Part shown: piece after piece, positions 12,011 through 25,300 of the stretch
How the letters are laid out: each line of letters begins with the position of its first letter
How positions within the stretch are numbered: the first letter of the stretch is position 1
Assembly (NCBI GenBank): GCA_022036555.1
Contig: CM039135.1
Coordinates: 38,590,625-38,654,624, forward strand
Length of the DNA stretch: 64,000 nt
Origin: Microstegium vimineum
Lineage: Eukaryota > Streptophyta > Magnoliopsida > Poales > Poaceae
Reading direction: 5' to 3'
Notes under the pieces: model-generated
Databases searched by the model: none
Told to the model about the DNA's origin: nothing
What the model saw: only the letters and a program-made list of their open reading frames with translations
Made by a program: the position numbers and the translations under genes

Positions 12011-14603
12011 TATACAATACTTTTGTCTTTGTTTTTAATTAACATTCGATTTTTCTCTCGTTGCAATGCACGGGTACGCGAAGTGAGCGGTTGGGTTCTT
12101 TATGGTGAAACCTACCCACTCAGTTTTAAATCTCTGATTTGACACGGGTGCTCGTATTTTCGTGGATTTATTTTAGATTTAACGATGATTGTTTTAGTGG
12201 TAGGCGTCCGTCAACATCGATGCGGCTATGATAACTTCGTCAGTCTCGAGATTTGTCGATCCAACTTGGTTCTTCGGAGGTACTTATATAGACAGGGTAC
12301 ATGTGTGTTAGTAGGTGTGAGTGTACTCTCTACACACGTTTGCTAATAAATAAATAAATGAAAGAAAGAAAAATCAGGGCTACCTACGTCATCACTCATG
12401 AGTCATGACTAGGAGTAGTGGTGATACAAGCACAGTATATGGACCCGCCGTACGTTCCTGAAATCGCGCAGTATGAAGTACAGTACGCATGACGGACGAT
12501 GTGGATCCTGAGGATCAGCCTTGGAAAGACTCCGAATTAAGCATACTGTACTTATGTTTACCCTGCACTGACGATCGTGTACCTTGATACGGAAAGCAGC
12601 GAAACGATGCTGTACGTGTGGCGCCTTCAATGGCTGGCGCTCCCTGAATGAACTGGACTCGCTGCAATGCATCCTCTCACGATCACTAGTCGGTCAGCGT
12701 CACCGGCCAGGCCGTCCTGGCAATTTCGGCTGTGCACGCAACAAAGCCCCGTCAGGCAGCTGCTGCATGCTGCCCTGCCATGCCGCTCAAAAACTCCACA
12801 CCTCCACGTGAAGGCGCAGATCGACCGGCGGGCAGGACAGACAGCACAGGAATCCCGGCCGGGCCCGGCCATCATGGTCGCCGGCCGGCGTACGGCGGCC
12901 AGCGATCAACCCACCAGTCGATCGGCTGCCAGAGGAAGAAGATCGCCTCGATCGGCGGATGCGGTGCCACGGCACTGTTGCGTGGCAGCAATTCGCGTAC
13001 AAACTGTTGCTTTGCACCGGTGACAGTTGGCGGCCGATGCCTTTGTTTGTGGTCTTCATCACTTCTTCATGTGTTCAGTCAGAGTCAGCAGGGCCCACTT
13101 CTTCATGTGTTCAGTCGTCAGAGTCAGCAGGCCCCGGCTGGCCGTTCGGAGACGGTTCCGGACGGGAAGGAGGCCAACGCGATTTGGTCACCGGCCGGGG
13201 TTTAAGCAAAATTTTCAGAGTCTTGTGATTGCGTCGTTGTGCATAGAAACTAGCAACCCGTGGAAGTTTCCAATGCATGCATGCATGCATGGTTCAATTT
13301 TAGTGGAAAGTCGTCACTACTAGTATTGCCGTCGTCAAACTGTCAAAGTTTGCGTAGCTAGGGCCGTATGTGTATGTAATGTAGCGCCTACCATTTCCCT
13401 GGATACGTACAAGCAGATTGCCAAAACTTGTGAAAAAGACCATTAATTTCACCGTACTGCCGTGCAAAATGCAGTGTCGATTGCATTTGCCTGGTCACCC
13501 GCTGATATATGGGTGCCGAGGCGTCATTGTCCGGCAGCGCGCGCGGCTTGAAACGAACGGAGGAGAAATTGATTCTTCGTTCCGAGCCTTTTTCTATGGA
13601 CACGGAAGAGAATTCTCTTCTAATGGCGCCGTCGCCGGTGTCACGTAGCCGGATCGGCAACGGCAAGAGAGCAGCGATTCTCAGAAATCTCTGTGGAGCC
13701 TCGCTCGCTCGCCCTTCCATCGATCTCATGCATGTACATCTTTATTACTGGGCAACAACGACCTTGATCGTGCCGTTCTTTGTCATATATGTATTCATAT
13801 TTTGTTCAGTAGCACGTATGTCGTATGGCCTTGTGGATTCGAATTTTGATATTGTACTGAACATGACATGCAACTTGCATTGCCAGGGAGATAAAGGTCT
13901 GCAACATATATATCCAAAACGAAATCCTTTTAGTTTCCTTGAAGACAAAAACAGAGTGAGGGACTTTTTTATAAAAAAAACACACATGATCTCCAACGCG
14001 CAATTCGTAATCTTTTTTTTTATCACATATGTATGTATACAATTCGAAAGCTATGGCTTGTAGGACTGCACTTGCACGAAAAAACAAATCTTTTCTTTTG
14101 TCATTGCCGATGGCGGAGTTGATGCGTTCAATCTCTCTCTCCCTCTCTCTGCTCTCATTGGATGCCGTGTGGACACACATGCAAAAAAAATGCTTGTAAT
14201 TGTAGTATGACTAGAATTGGATACACTCATTGTGACAACCAAAGAATTTGGAAATCTAGAAAGAGGTGGTCACGCTCCCAATCGATCAAGACAAGCAATA
14301 ATATGCCCCTGAAAAGACAACAAATGATGAAACGTTGGTATGGGATGTAATGGAACACAATAATTGGCCAGGAAATGTCAGCTTCAATAGGCCTAGCTAG
14401 CCTTTCTTTGCTTTCCTTGTCCTATGAAAACTTATGTGTGTGTACAGGTATCCCCAACTATCATTCCTTGAGAATGTGTGTGCTAGTCCAGAATTGCCCT
14501 TTTGCTTCTTCACGGTATCTAACATGGTCACCCACATGCAGTCTACAGCTCCAGCTGTTTGGAACTGCAAGTCTGCAGCGTGGCAAGGTCATATAAGCTA
14601 CTA
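12011..14603. other. Intergenic DNA, no gene recognised
   Basis: Mixed composition, with a GC-rich part at 12560-13200 and a short direct repeat (GTTCAGTC...AGAGTCAGCAGG) at about 13070-13130. Several open frames overlap on both strands, but none has a recognisable domain. A CATG tetranucleotide run lies at 13274-13290. Remnants of old elements are likely but not definable. Confidence 0.35.
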
Positions 14604-14608
14604 GTACC

Positions 14609-15440
14609 TGTTGACATAAAAAACGTCTCATCTGCGAACACCTCGGGTTTATACCCGAACTCGATATCCAAAGGTGTGTCAGTCGATTTGACCAGTTAAT
14701 CGACAAGGACGATAACTAGAACAAGCTTGAACGAGACGACAGCGATGCGCCCGGACGTCAAAGCTCAACTTGATCAAAACGTGGAACTTGCGAAGACAAC
14801 AGAGATCTTCCAGATGCAGCCCGTCGAGACGTCGTAAGAATTCGTAGATAAACTTATAGCTAATGCGAAAAAGTAGATGCTGGAAAAGTAGGACGAAAAT
14901 AATAGATTTGTTTGATTGTATTGTATATCTCTCATACGGGCCCTAGGTACATATTTATACTCCAGTAGGAGGAGTTGTACATAGACACGACTCATACCTA
15001 AACAAAACTCCTATTTTTAAGGAAATAAATGACTCGTGCAAGAGTCGGACTCAAACTGATATAATAATACTGGTATAAAATCACCAGTTTCCTTATCTAT
15101 TCTCTTCGCGATGACACTTTCCATCGGTAGATTTCTTTTCATCCGCAACCTTCTTCCATTACAATCGGCATCTTTCCACTGACGTCAGCTATTTTCTGCA
15201 TCCATCGGCAACATTTCTGATCGGCAACGTTTTCCTGTTTCCATCGGCAATCTCTCCTTATCGGCAAACACATCTTTCACCCTTAACGCGTCCCCAATCA
15301 ATTTCACTACCGACGACTTCCTCTGCCTCCATCGGTAACCTGAATAGTGGCATCTCGATGCCGATGAGGAACAACGTTTACCTTCTTGCCGATCAGCGCA
15401 CTCAGTTCAATATTGACCTGTACGAAAAACGGTGTCAACA
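14609..15440 (-). repeat. 3' LTR of the Tat-type gypsy element
   Basis: 832 bp starting TGTTGACA and ending TGTCAACA on the plus strand, so the termini are inverted repeats. It is the downstream LTR because the coding regions lie on the minus strand. Just internal to it, at about 15441-15452, the minus strand reads TTGGAGGGCATG, which fits a polypurine tract. Confidence 0.92.
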
Positions 15441-15688
15441 CATGCCCTCCAATTTCGGAGTATAAAATATCTTATGCGCCGAAATTTGCTCTGTTGTAAT
15501 CTTTCCCTCCAAAAATGCTTACGTCATCATCTTGATTACCGCGCACCATCTCCGCAAATTACCAACAACTCCTATAACTGAAGCGCCAACAGTTACAAAT
15601 CCCTCGATCTCCGCGAAAATCCATCGCGATATCTTTCCATACCTCTGCCCAGTAAAAAGAAAACTTGAAAATGCCCCTTGACTAGGCC

Positions 15689-15695
15689 TATAAAG
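15689..15695 (+). promoter_or_regulatory. TATA-like box before the antisense gene
   Basis: TATAAAG on the plus strand, 136 bp upstream of the antisense ATG at 15831 and outside the LTR. The position suits a promoter for the antisense plant-mobile-domain gene, independent of the retrotransposon LTR. This is inference from spacing alone. Confidence 0.4.
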
Positions 15696-15830
15696 ATTAC
15701 CATCTGCTTTCTTTTTTACCCTAATCTCACATCTTTATCCGCATTCCAAAGGCGACCCCGAAGAACACTCCGGCAATCTACCGGCGGTTTCCCCCATCAA
15801 GAAGCACGATCCCTCGCAAGAACTCCTCCA

Positions 15831-18800
15831 ATGGCGATCAACTTCACTGCTTCCGCGGTAATCTTCTCTATTCCCTTGTTGAATACACCGCAATTTCATC
15901 TTTCTGCATCGATTTACAATCCCCCTTCCATTTTTCTCTTTTCTGCCTTTTTGGATCTCCAGGAGGTGCGCAACAAGATAGTGATTCCTACCGATCAGGA
16001 GCACCTCTGATGTTTAGGTCCAATGGGGAATGCCGATCCAACCAATCTGATTAATGCAGAAACCAACCGCATCCCTTTTAGATCTGAGCATTTCGACCTA
16101 GGGTTATGGGCAGACACATTCCGTTCTTAGCCTAATCCTACCAAAGGGTGGAAGAACTGATACCTCAGGATAGCTAGATCACAACAACTATATTGGTCAG
16201 AACGCAACGTCGAGCAATGCATTAGGATGTCCATTGACGATATGGCCAAGAACGAGAATATGATGATAGTTGCTTCTTACTTCTGGTCCGATACAATGAA
16301 CACATTTCTATTCAGACACGGACCAACCACCCCCACACTTGCCGATGTACACATGCTCATCGGCCTCGACGTCTCCTCTGCCGATCTTGCTATTCTCTTC
16401 CGTAGGAAGTCCGAGCATCGGGTAAGCACCCGCAACATCGGAGGTTGGACCGGATACATCCAAGAAAACCAGAAGACCGGATCGGTAAACCAAAGGGAGC
16501 ATGCCACCTTCCTCAACATGTGGTTGGAAAAGTTCGTCTTCTGTGGCAGAACAGTCGGACCCACCAACATGTATCTCCAAGCAGCAGAGCTCCTGACAAG
16601 TGGAGGATTCCCCCTTGGCCGATACCTCCTCGGTTCAGTTTACCGTCTTCTACACCAAGTATCGGAGAAGCTACTACTAGGCGAACCCATCGGTAATCTT
16701 GGAGGCCCCTGGTGGTTCATCAACCTGTGGCTGAACGCCCATATGTACAAATGTCTCCAATTTGACCTGTTCAGCCAACAGTTCCCAAGGGATATATCCG
16801 AAGACTATGTCTTTGATGATGACGAATCGACAACTCGCTCCCCACTCAACTTCGGGGAAGCTATAATAGTGCTACCAGGAACCGATGCCAATGTTGATCA
16901 ATTTGGCATGTTCTTTCAAAGGATCTACTGCGGAATCCTCGCTGCAGAAGGAGTTTGGTGGCCTTATGTTGATGAAGATAACCGATTCCCCATCTCCTTC
17001 AACCTTACCGACGGGAATATACCTCAAAATGAGGTAATAATGAAGGCTACCCTCATTCCCCGGGCCATCCCAGTCAACGTCGTTGGGACCGGGAAGAACT
17101 CTCACCCATCATACGAGCTCTACTATCCATCGGCAGCAGCAAGACAGCTAGCATTCGGTCAACTGCCGATCAAGCTCAGCTATGCCAATGTGATAAAACC
17201 AAGAGAGATCATCTCCAATGCAATGGACTGGAATAAAATTACCACTCTCTCTCCCCATGCCGATATGGCCAACATCGACTTGTCTTCTTGGGCACCGACA
17301 TCTTTCATAACCGAGTCATACAAGTCCTGGTGGCAAGAATGGAAGGACCAACTATTCGCTCCATCATCGCACTACTATCGACACTTGATTGATGTCGATC
17401 ATGTCATCCCCGACGACGCGGTAAGTTTATTCCCGATACCACTAGTTCATTGACTTTCAAAGATACTAGTAACTAACCCTCTGTCAGCAGGTCAATGATC
17501 CAATTCCCAACAAGAGTAAAAGCCGCAAGTATTTCAATTTGCGACCGATGACCCTAATATCAACAATCGGCAGCAAGGCCCCTCCATTGGCTGCTCTTAC
17601 GCATCGCAGGGCAATCCCTAAGGTCACCATCAGGTCTAGACCACTGCCAACCAATGATGTTGTCACTGCTGCCACTACCTTGGCGCAGACCTTCATGGTA
17701 ATACTTTACTTGCTTATACCGATTGTAAATTTTCACCGGTAATTTCACTCTATTTTTTCAATTTATACTAACCATCTTTCTCTGTAGACAACAAGCTCAT
17801 CGGCAATCATCCCAAGTGTACAAGCCACTCGACCTGCCGATGCCCCCCAAGCACAAGGATCAAAGCGCCAAGGCCATTCAAGTGTTGTTCCCAAACCAAA
17901 ACGTAAGAAACTATCAACTCCTGCTGCACCTACTCAAGCTCCTGCCAATATGCCAGCACCAGAACCAGTATTGGCAGCTATCCCCGAACAGCCACAAGCT
18001 GAGCTTCCCGACCAAGGGACAACACCGTTGCCGCAAGAGATGGCCGCAACAACAGAAACAATACCGGCATCGGCATCAGCACCAGTACCAAACGAAATTC
18101 CTGATCAGGGAACAACAGTGTCGCCACGGAGGTCGGCAACAGCGGAGGCAGCGTCGGCACCAACACCAGCGCCAATCGTACCTCTTGCCGAAGCAAGTTC
18201 ATCGGCAACATTTGTCAATTTTCAAGATACGGTTATGTCAGCTGTTCTGCCGAGTCCAAGGCGAGAGATCCGCCTAAAAATGGTAAACTGACCGTCACAA
18301 ACTTGCAAAACTTGTAATCGGCATACTCTAATCCTCTTCTTTTCAGGCCCAAGATTCCCCAAACAACCTATTTTCCTTTGGTGTCAATATCCCAGATGAG
18401 GACGAAGAGGAAGAAAGCTCTGTCCTGCCATCAGGTACTATATCGGCAGAAGTGAAGTCCAAACTCGAAGCACTGCTATCCTTATTGCAGTAAAGCACTT
18501 TCGAACTAGTCCAAGACTCCAACGCAGTAAGGATAGCCTTCAGAGAAGTTCGAAACCAACTGCCTGCCGATGTTGAAGAACTACTCTTCCAAGCGGCATT
18601 TCTCGAGAGTCGGCAGCTACAATATCAAAGAGCCTCGCGGCGCATCGCCGATAGAGCTGCTCAAGCAAAATCTGCGGAGGAGATATTCAAATTCAAGCAA
18701 GCTGCGGACGAGAGACATGAAGACATCGGCCGCCTGGAAGCTTCTGGTAGCGTGCTTGAACAAGAGAGCACACATCTATCGACGCGAAAAGAAGAACTAC

Positions 18801-19036
18801 TAGCTGAGTTGAAGAAGATTGATGAAGCTCTAAGTGCAACCAGCCAAAAGAAAGCTCAACTCCCTGCTGCCATCAAAGTTTTACAACAAGAGAGAGACGC
18901 CAACGCCCGCGAAGCCCTTCTGTTGAAGAGAAATCTCAAGCCAATCGAGGGTTCTGCCGATGATGACGCCAAGGAAATAGAAGAAGCAAATCAAATTCGT
19001 CTGCGTGCGATATCATCAATTCAATCCTTGTTGTAA
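15831..19036 (+). pseudogene. Antisense gene with plant mobile domain inside the gypsy element
   Basis: Exons inferred from frame and GT-AG borders: 15831-15857, 15963-17420, 17491-17697, 17788-18282 and 18347-19036, about 958 codons. It runs opposite to the polyprotein. Residues encoded at about 16230-17420 look like the aminotransferase-like plant mobile domain (PF10536 type), with words such as GGWTGYIQENQ and GGPWWFINLWLNAHMYKC. Next come a basic KPKRKK patch, a Pro/Ala/Thr-rich linker, an acidic DEDEEEESS patch and a long predicted coiled coil (18500-19030). Four in-frame stops interrupt it: three in 16008-16160 and a TAA at 18491. Plant mobile domains are found in host MAIN/MAIL proteins and in gypsy and Mutator elements; their role in elements is unknown. 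Frames stay in phase across every intron, so splicing was probably real before decay. Confidence 0.75.
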
Positions 19037-19294
19037 TTTGCCATGTCGACAAACTGTAAACTTGACAGCTGTTCTTGCCTGTAATATAACGTTAATATGA
19101 TTTCTGCCGATGTTTGGTATGATACTCCTCCCATCGGCATCTATACCTGTATTGCCTCACGCATCTACCCAGATACTAGGATAATATTTCTTTAAATATT
19201 TACCATTGATTGCTCTGGGAAACGCAACCCCTTCAAGGGTCTCCAAAATATAGGCATTACCAGGAGCAGATTGCTTTATCCGAAAAGGACCTTC

Positions 19295-21066
19295 TCAATT
19301 AGGAGACCACTTCCCAAACTTTGAACTCTTAGTCCCAATCGGTAAAATCAATTTGCACACCAGATCGCCATCGGCAAACTCTTTCGTTTTCACCTTCTTG
19401 TTATACCACCTGGCAACCCTATTCTTATTCTCCTCAATACTGATTAGGGCTCTCAACCGATGACCTGCTAGATCTTCTAACTCATCCTTCATAAGGGTAT
19501 CATACTCATCGGCTGTTAACTGATCCTGAGAAAATAACCATCTGGAACCAGTTTTAATCTCCCAAGGCAGGACAACATCGTGTCCATACACCAACTGATA
19601 CGACGAAACCTTAGTAGCACCATGACACGCCATCCGATATGCCCAAAGAGCTTCATTCAACACCGTATGCCACCTTCTAGGGTTCTCTTCAATCTTGCGC
19701 TTGATAAGCTTAATTATTCCCTTATTAGTTGCTTCAGCCTGACCATTAGCTTGAGCATAATAAGGAGATGAATTCAAAACTTTAAACCCCATACTGGTAG
19801 CAAATTCGTCAAACTCCCCCGATGTAAACATGATTCCTTGATCGGTTGTAATAGTCTGAGGAATACCAAATCGGTAAACAATGTGTTCTTTCATAAAATC
19901 TATCATATTTGCAGATGTCACATTCTTTAAGGGGATAGCTTCAACCCACTTTGTGAAATAATTGGTAGCAACAAGTATGAACTTATGCCCTTTATTCGAC
20001 GGCGGATAAATTTGACCGATGAGATCGATGGCCCATCCTCTAAACGGCCAAGGCTTGATTATAGGATTCATCGCCAACGCAGGCGCCCTCTGGACATTGC
20101 CAAATTTCTGACAATCTTGACACCCTTTGAAGTACTTAAAACAGTCCTCAAGAATTGTCGGCCAATAATACCCATTTCGCCTAATCATCCACTTCATCTT
20201 AAATGCCGATTGATGCGCTCCACATACCCCCTCGTGAATTTCACCCATCAACCTCTTTGACTCTTCTCCGTCAATACATCTGAGCAAAACTCCATCAATC
20301 GTCCGATAATATAATTCGCCATCAAGGAGCACATACTTGGTAGCTTGAAACCTTAACCGCCTTTCAACTTTCCTAGACGGATCTCTTAAGTAATCGGCAA
20401 TCTCTCTTCTCCAGTCATAATTCAAAACTTTAAACCCCATACTGGTAGCAAATTCGTCAAACTCCCCCGATGTAAACATGGTTCCTTGATCGGTTGTAAT
20501 AGTCTGAGGAATACCAAATCGGTAAACAATGTGTTCTTTCACAAAATCTATCATGTTTGTAGATGTCACATTCTTTAAGGGGATAGCTTCAACCCACTTT
20601 GTGAAATAATCGGTAGCAACAAGTATGAACTTATGCCCTTTATTAGACGGCGGATAAATTTGACCGATGAGATCGATGGCCCATCCTCTAAACAGCCAAG
20701 GCTTGATTATAGGATTCATCGCCGACGCAGGCGCCCTCTGGACATTGCCAAATTTCTGACAATCTTGACACCCTTTGAAGTACTTAAAACAATCCTCAAG
20801 AATTGTCGGCCAATAATACCCATTTCGCCAAATCATCCACTTCATCTTAAATGCCGATTGATGCGCTCCACATACCCCCTCGTGAATTTCACCCATCAAC
20901 CTCTTTGACTCTTCTCCGTCAATACATCTGAGCAAAACTCCATCAATCGTCCGATAATACAATTCGCCATCAAGGAGCACATACTTGGTAGCTTGAAACC
21001 TTAACCGTCTTTCAACTTTCCTAGACGGATCTCTTAAGTAATCGGCAATCTCTCTTCTCTAGTCAT
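19295..21066 (-). pseudogene. Integrase region with in-frame tandem duplication
   Basis: The minus-strand frame 20980-19295 (561 codons) encodes integrase: an H2C2 zinc-binding part (HEGVCGAHQ...CQDCQKFGN) and a core with the first aspartate in WAIDLIGQI and the second in TTDQG. That module occurs twice. A 648-bp unit (216 codons) at 19771-20418 is repeated at 20419-21066, so the zinc finger and first two catalytic aspartates are doubled. The third-acid segment (SSPYYAQANGQAEATNKG) and C-terminus occur once, after the downstream copy. The upstream copy opens with a TGG-to-TAG stop near 21061. About 13 differences separate the units (about 2 percent). Integrase inserts element cDNA into the genome; this version is very unlikely to work. 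Confidence 0.85.
19771..21066. repeat. 648-bp direct tandem duplication
   Basis: Unit 1 is 19771-20418 and unit 2 is 20419-21066, abutting head to tail. Both begin AATTCAAAACTTTAAACCCC and end with a CTCTTCTC(C/T)AGTCAT sequence. The length is exactly 216 codons, so the integrase frame is kept across the junction. Confidence 0.92.
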
Positions 21067-22386
21067 TGGTAACCGTTACCGATGTCATCACCTCTTGAAT
21101 CGGCTGATACCCGAAGCATGTTGCGCCAATCGGTTAGCTTCTTCGTTGTGCAACCTGGAAATGTGTTGTGCAACCTGGGAATGTGCTCAAGACGGTACTC
21201 TATGAATTCCTTCAACAATTGCAAACACTTTCCATGGTACTCAATCAAAATATCACTTCGGCATTCATATGTTCCAATCAACTGATTGATTACCAACATA
21301 GAATCGCCAAAGACCTCAAGTCATCGGCACGTACATCTCTGAGCAACTCCAACCCCTTCAGCAACGCCTGGTATTCAGTCTGATTATTCGTCGAAGTAGC
21401 AACAATCGGCAATGAGATTTCATACTTTTCCCCTCGGGGTGAAATCAACACAACGCCAATACCTGCTCCTTCCTTACATATGGAACCATCAAAGAATAGA
21501 GTCCAAGGAGCAATTTCTACGGAATTTAGCGCACCACAATGTTGAGTAACAAAATCAGCCATCACCTGTCCTTTAACTGCTTTAGCTGACTCGTATCTTA
21601 GACCAAATTCTGACAGCACCAAAATCCATTTGCCGATCCTCCCGCTCAAAATTGGCATTGACAACATATACTTAACCACATCATCCTTACACATGACGGT
21701 GCATTCGGCCGATAGCAAATAATGCCTTAATTTGGTACAAGAGAAGTACAAACATAAACACAATCTCTGAACGGTCGAATACCTAGTTTCAGCGTCCACC
21801 AACCTCCTACTCAAATAATAAATCACACGTTCTTTCCCCTCAAATTCTTGAACCAAGGCCGACCCAACAACACCATCATCGGCAGACAAATACAATCTGA
21901 AGGGTTTCCCATGTTGAGGATTCACCAGATATTTCTTAATTTCTTCCAAAGCCAATTACTGCTCCTCTCTCCATACAAATTCTTGACCAGCTTTCAGCTT
22001 CAATAATGGGCTAAAAGATTTAATCTTCCCAGACAAATTAGATATAAATCTTCTGATAAAATTAATCTTGCCGATCAAAGATTGCAGCTCAGTCTTGTTC
22101 GTAGGAGCAACCACCTTGTTAATCGCATCAATGGATTTTCTGCCGATCTCTATACCCCTTTGATTCACCATGAACCCTAGGAACTGACTTGCCGATACGC
22201 CAAACGCACACTTATTCAGATTCATCTTAAGTCCATGCTCCCTTGTGCATTCCACAATTTTTCGTAGATCGGTAAGATGTTTTTGAAAGTCTTTGGATTT
22301 CACCACCACATTATCAATATAGATTTCGACCAATGTGCCGATATACTTATGAAAGATAAAATTCATTTTTCTTTGATAAGTAGCAC
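21063..22386 (-). pseudogene. Reverse transcriptase C-terminus, RNase H and archaeal-type RNase H
   Basis: Minus-strand frames 22366-21956, 21955-21290 and 21299-21063 make one broken polyprotein segment. The first has the RT catalytic box as YIDN in place of YIDD, then the connection region (LIGKINFIRRFISNLS). The second has a typical gypsy RNase H (RLYLSADDGVVGSALVQ...YYLSRRL) followed by a second RNase H (WTLFFDGSICKEGAG...TNNQTEYQALLKGLELL). The double RNase H is characteristic of the Tat lineage. Stops or frame changes separate the three frames near 21956 and 21290. The segment is cut from the N-terminal half of RT by the solo LTR at 22387-26269. Confidence 0.85.
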
Positions 22387-25300
22387 TGTAACACCCCGGG
22401 TGTTAATCTTGTTAATCTCTTAATTAAAATTTGACCATGTCATCATATGCATTAAGAATCTTTCATTTGTTTGAAAACCTGGCTATGCATTGAACTAAAA
22501 TAAGTTTAATTGTCTGTGTTTGATCAATTGTTGGTATGCAGGTCATCTTTTCAAAGTCTAAAAATTTAAAAATTAGAATCCAAACCCTTTTCTCCGAGGG
22601 GGTGGATTAAACCCTAATCACGATTTTCGAAATCTATAAAGTTTTTGCTTGTGGTTGTTTAAGAAAAGTTGTAGATCTCAAAGTTTTGAACATCTTTCGT
22701 GTTCAACGTTTTTCTTGAAAACCCCTGGAAGCTTGTGCATTTTTGCAAAGAGCCGCAGGGTCAGTTCTGTCCTTTCCTCGAGCAGCTGCATGGCAGGGTC
22801 GTTCTCGACGGTGCCCGACGCCGACACCTGTCCAGGGACTCCCGTCTTGTCGAGAGTACGTGGCGAAATCACGGAACCCGTTGTCGTCTTTAAAAGCGGG
22901 ACGCCGTCCTCTCTGCTTTCCTTTCCACGCCACTGCTCCACTCTACTTCGCTTCGCTCTGCTTCGTCTCCGCCGAGCGCTCCACCTCCATCGTTGACGAA
23001 CTCGTCCGAGCTCGTTAGCTGCTGCCAATCACTCAATCTTTCGTCATTGCCTTCGCCTTGACCTTGCGCATCTTAGGGGTAAGTTTGTTGAAGTCGTCGA
23101 GCCTGTCTTCGTTCAGTACGGATCTGTCTTCCTCAGCTCCGACGCAACCGCCGCTGCTCTGGTCCGTCTTCGATCGAGCTACGCAGGAGCCGCATTATCT
23201 TTTTGCCTTATGTTTCTTGTTCCTTGTTCATCTCTGAGTATTGTCGGGTTCTCCGTTTTGCAAATGGTGGACCACAGCTCCGGGAATATCTTCGTTGTCG
23301 CGCAGTCCTTCGTCTCCGCCGGCGCGTTCTCCATCGACGGTCGTCTCTGCTTCATCTCCGGCCACGCTTGCTAACACTCCGTGACCAGGGTGAGATCCTC
23401 GACCTCTTCGCTGTACTCGTTTGTCCTTGTATCGAGCCTTAGCGCTCTGTCCTCGAGCGCCGCCGCTGTTCTTGTTCGACGCCGCGGTGTGTTCGTCGCC
23501 TTGTCGTTGTAATTGATCTTTTTGAGATCTGAGTCTTGCGCTAGCTTCGCCTAGCCGTCCTGAGTCAGTCTCGAGGGGTAGTTGCCCTCGAGCGTGTGCG
23601 TGTTCTCTTCGGCGCGTGTCAAGCAGTTTCTCCGTTGACCGCCAGTGCTGTCATCGAGGGTGTTGCTTTTAGCTCTGTGTTTGTTTGGCTTGCGCTTCGC
23701 GTTGTTTGGGGGCCGCTTAGCTTGCTAGAGTTGTTGGTTGTTTCGATCGAGGCCTGTGTCCGTCGGCATGTACGTGCGGTCGAGCTCAGTTCACCGCCAT
23801 GGTCGTCGACGAGGTTGGCTGTGTAGGTTTTAGCCTCGTTTCTGTGGGCGTTTTGCTCGCGGTTGTCTTCTGAGTCTGTGATCGAGGCCTAGCGTCTCTG
23901 TTCGAGGCCTAGTTGTGTCGATCGAGGCTTAGCTTCTTTGATCGAGTGTCGATCAAGGCTTAGCTTCTCTAATCGAGGGTCGGTCGAGGCCCAGTTTCAT
24001 CGAGCCAGGTCTTCCTTCGTCGATCGAAGTCTCGTTTCTTTCGATCGAGGTCTGTCTTCGTCGATCGAGGCCTAGTTTCATCGATCGAAGTCTCGTTTCT
24101 TTCGATCGAGGTCTCTCGTCAGCGATCGAGGGTTAGTTCTTCGATCGAGGCCTTGTTTCTTTCGGTCGAGGTCTGTCTTCGTCGATCGAGGCCTAGTTTC
24201 CCGAACGAGGCCTCTCTTCTTCGATCGAGGTCTGTTCTCGATGGTGTGCGATCGGTCGAGCCCCGTCCGATCATCCGCACCCTCGATGAGGTGTCTCTGA
24301 AGGTTTGTTTGAGTCGTGGCCTACCTTGTTGGGTTCGGCTCGGCAAGCCGAAGCAAGTTCGAGGTTCAGTCGTTCGGTTTGGTCGTCGACGGCGACTCGC
24401 CGCCGTGTTTTGTGGTTCTCGACGCCACCGCTCGAGCCTCTGTGCCGCTGATGGTCGAGTCTCAGCCGTCCGAGGGTCTTGAGTAGAGTTCTCCTTGTTT
24501 CCTGTTTTTAGTTCTGTAGCAATGCCCTGTTTAGTTATAAAATGTTTAGAAACCCCAATAACTTTAGGCCTTGAGTGATTTTGGATTATTTGATACATAT
24601 GGTCATTTGTCCAGTGACAAACACAAGTTGGACATGCTCGATGTAATGTTGTTTGCTCAGTTCCTTTAGGTGTAATCTGTTTTAGTCTTCTCTTAAGAGC
24701 ATGCTTGTTTGTGTTAAGCATCATGTTTACTATTCAAGCATCATCTAAGACATGTCATTTATATCGTGTAGATTGTTCGTTGGTTGGGTTGGATACCTCC
24801 AGTGCAGAGGTCTTCTCTCTTGAATCCGAGCCCGAGTTCGTTTATCCCTCCAACCAAGGCAAGCCCCGGTGCATTCAAACACTTCCTTGTATTTAAGATG
24901 TTTGTTTTAAATACACTTATGTTATACTATTGCATTACGGTATTCAATCAAATTCCTACTTGATGCATAGCCTTACCTTGAATTATTTATTCCTGTACCT
25001 TGATACTGTTTTAAAAGTACGAATGTTGCTTCATGCTGCTTAGCAATGCTTAGACCGATAGAGCCAGATGATTTCCTATCATCTGCGAGAATAGGTGTAA
25101 CCTGGTTGCTTCGGCAATGGTTCTGTTTTCAAGGAGAATAGAGGATTGCTGCGGCAAACGGCTATGTCCTCTTGATGGAAGTAATAATCTGAGACCGGGC
25201 GGACACGGTGTTGGAGAGCCACCAGATGTGGATATCTGGTGAGCGGGTTCTTTCCGCCTGTGTCGATTAGGAACCGTCCGTTGATGCATGACTAGGGTTG

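Noticed and set aside
16227..17453. 408-codon plus-strand frame as a normal host gene
   Set aside because: It is internal to the gypsy element, between integrase and 3' LTR, and is one exon of the element's antisense plant-mobile-domain gene with several stops around it.
24119..24724. 201-codon minus-strand frame
   Set aside because: It is generated by the TCGATCGAGG minisatellite inside the nested solo LTR.
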